From assembly GCA_036381495.1 (NCBI GenBank), contig DASVCS010000143.1:1-9524 (forward strand): a DNA stretch of 9,524 nucleotides, read 5' to 3'. This DNA comes from DASVCS01 sp036381495 (GTDB taxonomy: Bacteria; Gemmatimonadota; Gemmatimonadetes; Longimicrobiales; RSA9). The notes beneath the pieces were generated by a model. It did not search any database, was not told the DNA's origin, and saw only the letters and a program-made list of their open reading frames with translations. Within the stretch, counting starts at the first letter, position 1; every line of letters starts with the position of its first letter. Shown here piece after piece: positions 1 to 6,082 of this stretch. Both the position numbers and the translations under genes were made by a program.

Positions 1-2339
1 GCCGCGAAGGTGCGGCTGTGCTCGGGCTCGTCCAGCGCCGCGACGCGATCGGCGAGTTCGGTCAGCAGCGCGGCGGTGGCGGAATCCACGTCCGCGGCCG
101 GCCAGGGTGCGCCGTAGAGCTTGCGAGCGAGCCAGGCGCGTCCATCGGCGCCGGCGATGTGTTCGGCAATGCGGAGCGCGAGTCCGCGGCCGCGGGCGGT
201 GGTCACGCGGGCGACGAGGCGGCGGCGTGCGATCTCGACGCGCGCATCGTACGCTGTGCCCGGGGTGGCGCAGACCCAGTCGTCGATCGCGGCGAGTGCG
301 CGATCCCGCGCGGCGGCGAGGGCATCGAACCGCGCGGCGGCGCGGCTCATGACGGAGAGTTCGACAGCCGCCTCGGCGGGCTCATCCTCCCCCGTGCCGT
401 GGACCGTCCGCGGCGCCGCCGAGAGGTCGGCCTCGACGATCCGGCGTACCAGGTCGTAGGCCGTGGGCGCCCGTTCCGGTCCATAGCTTCGCAGGAACCA
501 TTCACGTGTCTCGGGATAGAGCGGCGCGACCTCATCGAGGATGCTGACGAGGGCCCGGCCGGCCTCGCCCGTGATGTCGGGCGGCGTGACGGTCCCGTAG
601 CCGGTCAGCAGTTCGTCCTGAACCGAAGAGAGGTACCCGTTGATGCGTCCGTTCCGCGCGAGTGACACGGCGACGAACCAATCGATGCTCCGCGCGAAGA
701 CCTCGGCGGGGCGGCGGTCGTGTGCGACGGGCGCCGGGTCGCCGGGGATGGGTGGCAGCAGCCGGGCCGTGCTGAGGCGGCGCACCGAGATGGCGAGGCG
801 GTCGCGGTCGAGACCGGCGCGCGTGGCGCGGTCCGAGCCGTAGTCGCCGCGTACCCGGTAGCGGCGGAGCGCGACCTGCCAGTCCAGGTCGTGGGCGACC
901 TCGTGGGCGATGGTCCCGGCGCCCGTGGCGGGCGGCAGATAGATGGTGCGGCGCCGTGGATCGTGGATCGCCAGCGTGGCCGCCTTGCTGCGGCTCTCGC
1001 CGAAGTGGATCCCGAGTCCGCGCAGGTCAAGCGCCGGCAGCACGCGTTGGAGGTCGGCAAGCGCATCGACGAGGACCCGGCGGTAGAACGGGCGCCATGC
1101 GGCCGGCACATCCCGGTCGAAGCGGACGAAGGCGAGGCCGAAGCGGTCTTCGAGTTCGCGGGTCGAGGGTCCACCGAATCCCGGGAACCAGACGGGCTCC
1201 TGGGCGAAGGGCCGGAGCCCGACCGCCGCCATGAGCGCGATGCGCGCGAGCGTGCCGGCCGCGGACCGCGTCCCGCGCGCGCCGAGGAGCGCGTATTCCG
1301 CGGCGAACCGCTCCTCGTTGCGCGCTCGCTCGATGAACCGCTCCAGCGCGCCCCGCTCGGCGTCCGTCAGCCCTGGCCCGTCCAGGAGTTCGTAGCGATG
1401 TACGTCCACCGCAACGGTGATCGCGGTCTGCGGCGGCGCGTTCAGCGAGTCCGCGAGCGCGGCCATGTGGCGCGCGGCCGCCGGACCGGGGAGCGGCGCG
1501 GTCGTGGGAGCGGCTTCCGTGGCGGCTGCTGCGCCGCCGCCGAGCCGCGGAGCCAGCGCGTTGATCGCCATGGCGAGCCGCGGCGCGAGTTGCATCGCCT
1601 CACGCTCGACATCGAGAGGCATCGGCGCCAGCGGCGGCTGCCCCACCTGGAAGCGCCGCTCCGCGCGCCAGGTGGAGAGCAGCCGCAAGGGATCGGCGTC
1701 CGTCGCTTCGGCGACGCGGATCAGCCGCATTGCGTCGGCGCGGGCCAACTCCCGGTCGACGATCAGCGCCGCGGCCTGCGCGGCCAGCGTGACCGCTTCC
1801 CGCCGCACATCGCCCGCGGCCGCCGCCAGCGCGTACGCCAGCCGCACGGCCAGCTCGCCGCCGCGCGGGTCCCGCGACTCCGAGACCGCGCCCTCGATCA
1901 GTTCGAGATGGTAACGCCCGACCCCCGGCCGCGCGCCCACACCCGCCAACCCGATGCGGTCCAACGCCGCGGCATCGATTCGGTACGCCTCGCCGTCCAG
2001 CGTCCGCGCGAGAAGCGCCCATCCCAGCCGGCGCCGCGTCGACGCCTCGAGGCGAGGATCGTGCAACGCGAAGTCGATGAGCCGGAACGGGCTCCCCAGC
2101 CCCAACCGGAGCCGTTCGAGGTAGCCGAGCGCAATGGTCGCCTCGGCGGTCGTCCCCGCAGCCTCTCGGCCCTGCTCGACCCACCCCGCCGCCGCCGCCC
2201 TCCCCCGAGCTACCGCACGCCCGATGTCCGGCCCCGGTCCGCTGCCACGCGGACCGCACCCCACCGCCGCCGCGCAGAGCGACACGATCAGCAGGAGTCC
2301 GTTCCGTGTTGGACGTCGCATCCGGCGAACCCGGGTCAT
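1..2339 (-). CDS. Predicted lipoprotein with HExxH zinc-metalloprotease motif (3' end missing)
   Basis: This frame is open without a stop from the ATG at 2339 to the left edge, giving at least 779 residues. The N-terminus has basic residues (RRMRRPTR), a hydrophobic stretch at about 14-27 and then AVGC at 25-28, which fits a lipoprotein signal with a slightly atypical lipobox (Ala at -3). Residues about 30-440 are rich in Ala, Leu and Arg and have no domain I recognise. Residues 479-483 read HEVAH followed by DLDW, and the preceding stretch (RTIYLPPATGAGTIA) resembles the strand before the active-site helix of gluzincin metallopeptidases. E546 in AEVFARSIDWF is a candidate third zinc ligand; this is inference. 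The protein would sit on a membrane facing the periplasm or cell surface. The ribosome site before 2339 is weak, and the in-frame ATG at 2321 (M7) is an alternative start. The gene lies 69 nt behind the HNH gene on the same strand. Substrate is unknown. Confidence 0.8.
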   Translation of the reverse strand, partial: MTRVRRMRRPTRNGLLLIVSLCAAAVGCGPRGSGPGPDIGRAVARGRAAAAGWVEQGREAAGTTAEATIALGYLERLRLGLGSPFRLIDFALHDPRLEASTRRRLGWALLARTLDGEAYRIDAAALDRIGLAGVGARPGVGRYHLELIEGAVSESRDPRGGELAVRLAYALAAAAGDVRREAVTLAAQAAALIVDRELARADAMRLIRVAEATDADPLRLLSTWRAERRFQVGQPPLAPMPLDVEREAMQLAPRLAMAINALAPRLGGGAAAATEAAPTTAPLPGPAAARHMAALADSLNAPPQTAITVAVDVHRYELLDGPGLTDAERGALERFIERARNEERFAAEYALLGARGTRSAAGTLARIALMAAVGLRPFAQEPVWFPGFGGPSTRELEDRFGLAFVRFDRDVPAAWRPFYRRVLVDALADLQRVLPALDLRGLGIHFGESRSKAATLAIHDPRRRTIYLPPATGAGTIAHEVAHDLDWQVALRRYRVRGDYGSDRATRAGLDRDRLAISVRRLSTARLLPPIPGDPAPVAHDRRPAEVFARSIDWFVAVSLARNGRINGYLSSVQDELLTGYGTVTPPDITGEAGRALVSILDEVAPLYPETREWFLRSYGPERAPTAYDLVRRIVEADLSAAPRTVHGTGEDEPAEAAVELSVMSRAAARFDALAAARDRALAAIDDWVCATPGTAYDARVEIARRRLVARVTTARGRGLALRIAEHIAGADGRAWLARKLYGAPWPAADVDSATAALLTELADRVAALDEPEHSRTFA

Positions 2340-2387
2340 GGGGATCGTCGTCCCGGTCCGCGCGGCGGCCGGGGCTCCCCCGTCGAA

Positions 2388-2416
2388 CTGTTATGGCGTG
2401 AGGCGCTGTTAAGGCG
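2388..2416. repeat. Two 11-bp direct repeats with an 18-bp period
   Basis: CTGTTATGGCG (2388-2398) and CTGTTAAGGCG (2406-2416) match at 10 of 11 positions and start 18 bp apart. The second copy covers the stop codon of the HNH gene, and the first lies about 50 nt upstream of the lipoprotein start. Paired direct repeats before a gene can be a regulator-binding site, but nothing here proves it and chance or local duplication is possible. Confidence 0.35.
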
Positions 2417-2759
2417 ACGAAAGGCCGCTTGACCCGTCCGCCGCCGCCTCGACCGCGCGCCGCAACCGGGGCCATACGGCACCGGCGTACCGGAGGAAGT
2501 TCTCGCGGAGTTCCGGGTGGCGGGCGAGGAACGACCAGGCCGGTTCCCCGCCCTTCGCCGCATTGCATTTCCGGCAGCAGGCCACGAGATTCCCGTCGGA
2601 GTGGTCGCCGCCCTTGACCCGCGGCTCGACGTGATCGAGCGTCAGTTCGGCGGCGGGGAAGAGCCCGCCGCAGTAGACGCAGCGATGGTCGTCCCTCAGG
2701 AAGATCCGCTCGCGGCGACTCCGTCCTTCTCGTCGGCACGATCGAGGCACGGGTATCAT
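2409..2759 (-). CDS. HNH endonuclease family protein
   Basis: A 116-residue protein built almost wholly of an HNH nuclease fold. Visible signatures are the zinc knuckle CVYCG (C27, C30), the catalytic DH pair D42-H43 in LTLDHVEPRVKGG, N57 in DGNLVACC, and the second knuckle CRKCN (C62, C65, N66) followed by AAKG. The order and spacing match stand-alone HNH proteins of the McrA-like type. Members cut DNA with a metal ion; the target here cannot be told. The frame is open further upstream to 2945, but that would run antisense into the Nudix gene and is low-complexity, so the ATG at 2759 is preferred even though its ribosome site is poor. The start is 68 nt from the divergent Nudix start, so both promoters must be compact. 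No integrase, intron or restriction partner is adjacent, so this does not look like part of a visible mobile or defence unit. Confidence 0.88.
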   Translation of the reverse strand: MIPVPRSCRREGRSRRERIFLRDDHRCVYCGGLFPAAELTLDHVEPRVKGGDHSDGNLVACCRKCNAAKGGEPAWSFLARHPELRENFLRYAGAVWPRLRRAVEAAADGSSGLSSP

Positions 2760-2827
2760 ACACGGCGCGGCCGGTATTGCTCCCGCATCGCGCCGGCGGG
2801 GATGGTGCGCCGAAATCGAAGGGGGAC

Positions 2828-3442
2828 ATGGTCCTCGACGCACGATTGATCCGCCTGCGGCGCGGATTCGAAGGTCGCCCCGCGCGACGGCTGCCGCGGT
2901 CGCGCGCGGGAGCGGAAGCCGCGGTCGCGCTCGTGCTCCGCGCACGCAGCGAGCTGGAGTTGCTGCTGATCAAGCGCGCCGAGCACGAGGCGGACCCGTG
3001 GTCCGGGCACATGGCGCTGCCGGGCGGCCGCAGGGATCCCGGCGATGCCGACTTGATTGCGACGGCGTTCCGCGAAACGGCGGAAGAGACGGGGATCCCG
3101 CTGGCGCGGATCGGCCAGCCGCTGGGTGCGCTCGACGAGGTTCGCCCGGGGAACCCGCGCCTGCCGCCGATCACGATCGCGCCGTTCGTGATCGGTGTAC
3201 CCCCCGACACGACCGCCACCCCCGACCCCCGCGAGGTCGATGCCGCGCTCTGGGTCCCACTCCCGGCGCTACGGGACCCCGCCGCGGTCAGCGAAATCCT
3301 GGTCGACCTCGAGGAAGGCAGCCGCGCCTATCCCTCGCTGCGCTTCGGCGAGTACGTGATCTGGGGACTGACGCACAGAATCCTGGTCCAGTTCCTGGAG
3401 CTCGCGGACGCCTGCGGTGTGATCGGCGGCGAGGCCGGGTGA
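2828..3442 (+). CDS. Nudix hydrolase, NudL-like CoA pyrophosphatase family
   Basis: A 204-residue cytosolic Nudix hydrolase. The box is GGRRDPGDADLIATAF then RETAEETGI (residues 66-90), with E83, E86 and E87 as the metal-binding glutamates. As in E. coli NudL, as I recall its sequence, the box is one residue longer than the textbook Nudix spacing and lacks the first Glu. The segment before it (LLLIKRAEHEADPWSGHMALPGG region, 46-67) matches the family's LLxxR...GxxxxPGG signature, and the C-terminal GEYVIWGLTHRIL (about 183-195) matches the NudL-type aromatic WGxT end. Family members hydrolyse CoA or its oxidised and acyl forms to 3',5'-ADP and phosphopantetheine; related substrates are possible. 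The ATG at 2828 is chosen because GAAGGGGG lies just upstream and the family-like sequence begins soon after; an in-frame ATG at 2777 would add 17 unconvincing residues. The gene is convergent with the YbdK-type gene. Confidence 0.87.
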   Translation: MVLDARLIRLRRGFEGRPARRLPRSRAGAEAAVALVLRARSELELLLIKRAEHEADPWSGHMALPGGRRDPGDADLIATAFRETAEETGIPLARIGQPLGALDEVRPGNPRLPPITIAPFVIGVPPDTTATPDPREVDAALWVPLPALRDPAAVSEILVDLEEGSRAYPSLRFGEYVIWGLTHRILVQFLELADACGVIGGEAG

Positions 3443-3474
3443 GGCCGGGCCCCGCCACCCGTCCCCCGGCCCTT

Positions 3475-3603
3475 GCCGTGCGCGTGCGCGGCCCGCTCGC
3501 GTTCCCGGCCGTTCCGTTCCCGCTCCCGGCCGCCCCCATCCCGTAAACGTAAACGTTCCCGCTCCCGCTCCCGTTCCCGGCAGTTCCCATCCCGTTCCCG
3601 TCC
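3475..3603 (+). repeat. Dispersed hexamer element, copy A
   Basis: The convergent spacer between the Nudix and YbdK-type stops is mostly this element. It begins with a leader (CCGTGCGCGTGCGCGG, 3476-3491), followed by a degenerate tail-like block at 3502-3529. The core is two TAAACG units (3544-3555), then TTCCCG, CTCCCG twice and TTCCCG, and then a tail with out-of-phase pieces GCAG, TTCCCA and TCCCG before a final TTCCCG (to 3600). Positions 3542-3600 match 6281-6339 at 58 of 59 bases by eye, which means common descent. It ends 3 nt before the YbdK-type stop codon. I see no T-run that would make it a standard Rho-independent terminator. Confidence 0.85.
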
Positions 3604-3605
3604 TT

Positions 3606-4706
3606 TCACCCGCCCGCCGCCCCCACCTGCGTCTGCTCGACGACCCACCGGACGACGGCGGGGAAGGACGAGGTCCGCTGATGGACTTCGCGCATTGCGG
3701 TGGCAGCGGTTCCGCGGGCGAGGATGCGATCGAGATCGGCGAGGACGTCGCCATCGCCGAGGCGCTCGGCGATCGGTGCGAGGCGCTCTCCGAGCGCGCG
3801 GATCGAGGCGCGCGCATCCCGTTGTTCGCCCGTGGGCGGGTCGAGCCGCAGGAAGTTCGCGTCGAGCCCGAAACGAGCGGCGCGCCAGCGATTCTCGCGG
3901 ATGAGCTGCATCTCGGTGCCCGTCTGCTGTCCCACCGGCTTGTCCGCGAACATGGCGGTGAGCGCGCGAGCCATGGCGGCGAGGAGGGCGACGGTGTCGA
4001 GCCACGGTCCGACGTCGAAGAGACGGAATTCGAGGGTGGGATAGCGCTCGCTGGGCCGGACGTCCCACGCGAGCGGGCTGTTCTCGCCGGGCCGCACCGG
4101 ACCGCCCGCCAGGAGGCGGACGAGGGTGTCGTATTCGGCGATGGAGATCACGGGCAGCGGCGGACCGACGCGGGGCGACATGTCCCGCAAGACCGTGCGG
4201 TAGCTCTGGAAGTCCGTGTCCCGACCGAGATGGAACGGCGAGCTGGCCGACAGGACCAGGAGGTGCGGAAGGAATGGCGTCGCACCGGCCATGGCGCGCA
4301 CCGCGGCCTCGCGGTCGGGAACCGCCACGTGCACGTGCATCCCGAAGATGTGCATCATCCTCCAGGGTGCGCCGCCGCGCGCCGCGGTGCGATGGAAGGA
4401 TTCGACCTCGCTGAGTTGCTCCTCCGGGTACGGTCCGACCGGGTGCAGCCCGGCAGCCGCGACCGCAAGCCCCTTCCCTGCGGCCAACCGTTGGACGAAC
4501 GATCGGCGTTCGGCGACGCGACGACGCACCTCCTCGGCCAATGTGCAGATCGGCGTACTGACCTCGAGCATGGTGCGCTGGTACTCCTCGCGGATCGGCC
4601 CATCCTCCGCCAGCAGTTCCGGCGCCCGGCCGCGCAGCGCACCCGAGTCGGGATCGACGACTTGATATTCCTCCTCGACCCCGATCGTGAATTCAGCCCC
4701 GTTCAT
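3606..4706 (-). CDS. ybdK: YbdK-type carboxylate-amine ligase (glutamate-cysteine ligase 2 family)
   Basis: A 366-residue protein of the GCS2 family, full length for YbdK-type enzymes. Signatures are the N-terminal FTIGVEEEYQVVDPDSG (residues 6-22), TMLEVSTPIC (45-54) with its conserved Glu, FGMHVHVAVPD (121-131), the DMSPRVGPPLP stretch (175-185), YPTLEFRLFD and IRENRWRAARFGLD. The E. coli member has weak gamma-glutamyl-cysteine ligase activity and the true substrate of most homologues is unknown, so the reaction (ATP-dependent joining of a carboxylate to an amine) is a family inference. Most relatives I know have Gly after HVHV; here it is Ala128. The start is supported by a good ribosome site (GAGAGG, 5 nt before the ATG, within 4712-4717). 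Upstream is a 251-nt spacer full of repeats, so the gene probably has its own promoter. Gene symbol is by family resemblance. Confidence 0.9.
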   Translation of the reverse strand: MNGAEFTIGVEEEYQVVDPDSGALRGRAPELLAEDGPIREEYQRTMLEVSTPICTLAEEVRRRVAERRSFVQRLAAGKGLAVAAAGLHPVGPYPEEQLSEVESFHRTAARGGAPWRMMHIFGMHVHVAVPDREAAVRAMAGATPFLPHLLVLSASSPFHLGRDTDFQSYRTVLRDMSPRVGPPLPVISIAEYDTLVRLLAGGPVRPGENSPLAWDVRPSERYPTLEFRLFDVGPWLDTVALLAAMARALTAMFADKPVGQQTGTEMQLIRENRWRAARFGLDANFLRLDPPTGEQRDARASIRALGERLAPIAERLGDGDVLADLDRILARGTAATAMREVHQRTSSFPAVVRWVVEQTQVGAAGG

Positions 4707-4758
4707 TGGCTCCTCTCGTCGGCGACGCGCCGTTCGAGCGGAAGAAACGTACCAGTGG

Positions 4759-4775
4759 GGGCGCCGGGGGCGCCC
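4759..4775. other. Perfect 7-bp inverted repeat beside a G-rich array
   Basis: GGGCGCC (4759-4765), loop GGG, GGCGCCC (4769-4775) form a perfect GC-only hairpin that directly abuts the G-rich hexamer array. It lies 53 nt upstream of the YbdK-type ATG, in its probable 5' leader or promoter. There is no T-run on either strand. Whether it acts in RNA or DNA is unknown. Confidence 0.5.
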
Positions 4776-4810
4776 GGGCTAGGGCTGGGGCTGGGGCTAG
4801 GGCTAGGGAG
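4776..4810 (+). repeat. (A/G)GGGCT hexamer array with six G-tracts (G-quadruplex candidate)
   Basis: Starting with GGGCT, units AGGGCT, GGGGCT, GGGGCT, AGGGCT and AGGGAG follow in unbroken 6-nt phase. Six G-tracts of three or four G separated by CTA or CTG loops satisfy the usual G-quadruplex pattern on the plus strand, which is the template strand for the leftward YbdK-type gene starting at 4706. This hexamer differs from the CGGGAA/CGTTTA units found elsewhere in the same spacer. Confidence 0.8.
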
Positions 4811-4843
4811 TGCCCGGGAGGGGATGCGGTGGAGGGGGGGAGG

Positions 4844-4860
4844 CCCCGGCATGGCCGGGG
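4844..4860. other. Perfect 7-bp hairpin between E1 alpha and the YbdK-type gene
   Basis: CCCCGGC (4844-4850), loop ATG, GCCGGGG (4854-4860). It lies about 100 nt past the E1 alpha stop in the direction of transcription and directly abuts repeat copy B. A role in ending or pausing the E1 alpha transcript is possible, but the T-run of an intrinsic terminator is absent. Confidence 0.4.
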
Positions 4861-4861
4861 A

Positions 4862-4940
4862 CGGCCGGGAACGGGAGCGGGAACGTTTACGTTTACGGGG
4901 AGCGGGTCGCGCACGCGCTCGCGCACCCGCACGCGCACGG
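4862..4940 (-). repeat. Dispersed hexamer element, copy B
   Basis: Reading the minus strand, a leader at 4940-4904 starts CCGTGCGCGTGCG and ends GCGCGACCCGCTC. The core follows with two TAAACG units, then TTCCCG, one CTCCCG, TTCCCG and GCCG (ending at 4862). Compared with copy A, the leader carries about 16-18 extra nt inside it and the core has one CTCCCG fewer. It begins 17 nt past the E1 alpha stop, so it would be in that gene's 3' untranslated RNA. The remaining tail seen in copy A is absent; a GC hairpin (4844-4860) takes its place. Confidence 0.82.
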
Positions 4941-4957
4941 AAACCTCGGCTTCGGCC

Positions 4958-6082
4958 TCAGCCGCGGATCCGGGTGGCCAGGCCGGGTTGGCGGGTGCCG
5001 GCGCTGATGCCGTCGAACTCGGCTGTTTCGGGGCGCGGCATGGCACGGTCGCGCGAGAGGAGCGCGGTTTCGGCGGCGTGGTCGACCTCGGCGGCGACGC
5101 GCTCCTCGATCGCTTCGAGGCGACCCCGGGCGATGCCGATGTCCATGAGGTACGCCTCGTAGAGCGCCACGGGGTCGCGGCGTCCCCAATGCGCGAAGAG
5201 TTCCGCGGAGAACGTCGCGCGGGCCTCGGCCTCGTCGTGCGTGGCGTGGCCGCCCATGCGGAACGTGTCCACGACCAGCAACGCGGGGCCATCGCCGGCG
5301 CGCGCGCGATCCGCCGCCAGCCGCGTGGCCGCGAAGACATCGAGCACGTTGTTGCCGTCGGCCCACGCGCCCGCGACGCCGTACATCCTGGGCCACGCGC
5401 GGAAGTCGCCCGCCTGATGCTGGTCCAGCCGGGTGCCGAGCGCGACCTGGTTGTTCTGGAGGATGAAGATCGCGGGGACCTTCAACACGGCGGCGAGATT
5501 GATCCCCTCGTGGAACGCCGCCGTCTTGGTGGCGCCGTCGCCGACCCACGTGAGCGCGACGCGCCGCTCGCGCCGACGTTTGAACGACAGCGCGATCCCC
5601 GTGATGACGGGCACCATCTCGGCGACGTGGGAGATCGGCTGGATCACGCCGCGCGCAAGGTCGCCCAGGTGCAGGTCCCGCCCGCCGTTGGGTCCATCCG
5701 CCGTGCCGAGACAGCCCCGGAACAGGTCGACGAGCGGGATCCCCATCTCGTGGCACGCGCCGGCGTTGCGGATCATGGGCGCCACGACGTCGCGATCACG
5801 CTCGAGCGCGTGCACGCTCCCGATCGTGACCGCTTCTTCACCGGTCCCCAGCCACGCCTTCGAGAGGACGCCCTGACGGACCCAACGCTTGAGCGCGATG
5901 TCGTGAAGGCGATTCCGTACCAGCCCCTCGTACAACCCGAGGAGCGCGCCCTCATCCAGCGCGTCGACGACCGCGCGCCGCTCTTCATCGGCGCGGATCC
6001 GGTCGCGATACTCCTCGACCAGGGCCGGGTCGGGGGTCCCGTCGAGGTACTCGGGCGGATCGTAGAGCGGATAGCGTCGCAT
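4958..6082 (-). CDS. Thiamine-pyrophosphate-dependent 2-oxoacid dehydrogenase, E1 alpha subunit
   Basis: A 374-residue E1 alpha of the pyruvate / branched-chain 2-oxoacid dehydrogenase family. The TPP-magnesium motif is GDG at 181-183, then 26 residues, then NN at 210-211 (ILQNNQVALGT). Other signatures are WLGTGEEAVTIGSVHAL (77-93), the VVAPMIRNAG region (99-108), GGRDLHLGD (133-141) and FRMGGHATHDEAEA (274-287), the loop that corresponds to the regulated phosphorylation loop in mitochondrial enzymes. With E1 beta it would decarboxylate a 2-oxoacid and pass the acyl group to E2 lipoate; substrate (pyruvate or branched-chain) cannot be fixed from sequence alone. No E1 beta, E2 or E3 is adjacent: the neighbours are the YbdK-type and HIT genes, each across a repeat-filled spacer. 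The start at 6082 is the only good ATG, but no clear ribosome site precedes it; a TTAACAT stretch lies just upstream. Catalytic motifs are intact. Confidence 0.93.
   Translation of the reverse strand: MRRYPLYDPPEYLDGTPDPALVEEYRDRIRADEERRAVVDALDEGALLGLYEGLVRNRLHDIALKRWVRQGVLSKAWLGTGEEAVTIGSVHALERDRDVVAPMIRNAGACHEMGIPLVDLFRGCLGTADGPNGGRDLHLGDLARGVIQPISHVAEMVPVITGIALSFKRRRERRVALTWVGDGATKTAAFHEGINLAAVLKVPAIFILQNNQVALGTRLDQHQAGDFRAWPRMYGVAGAWADGNNVLDVFAATRLAADRARAGDGPALLVVDTFRMGGHATHDEAEARATFSAELFAHWGRRDPVALYEAYLMDIGIARGRLEAIEERVAAEVDHAAETALLSRDRAMPRPETAEFDGISAGTRQPGLATRIRG

Noticed and set aside
2390..2412. TTAACA and CATAAC as a -35/-10 promoter pair for the lipoprotein gene
   Set aside because: The spacing is 11 nt, too short for a standard promoter.
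720..2432. Long plus-strand open frame of 570 codons opposite the lipoprotein gene
   Set aside because: It is the codon-aligned mirror of the minus-strand gene, which carries a signal sequence and HEVAH motif; the plus translation is Arg/Gly/Pro-rich without any domain. In GC-rich DNA such shadows are common.
2753..2759. TATCATA as a -10 box for HNH or Nudix (near-consensus on both strands)
   Set aside because: It overlaps the HNH ATG, and no -35-like hexamer lies at the right distance on either strand.
2409..2759. HNH gene as part of a homing element, prophage or restriction system
   Set aside because: No intron, intein, phage gene, methyltransferase or terminal repeat accompanies it in the window.
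1600..3219. Minus-strand open frame of 539 codons spanning HNH, Nudix and lipoprotein regions
   Set aside because: It overlaps three supported genes in a different frame and has low-complexity sequence.
3431..3449. GAGGCCGGG direct repeat across the Nudix stop
   Set aside because: Two short GC-rich 9-mers side by side are easily expected in this composition.
3475..3603. Repeat copy A as a bidirectional intrinsic terminator or as a CRISPR-like array
   Set aside because: No stable stem followed by a T-run is visible, and the units are contiguous hexamers with no unique spacers.
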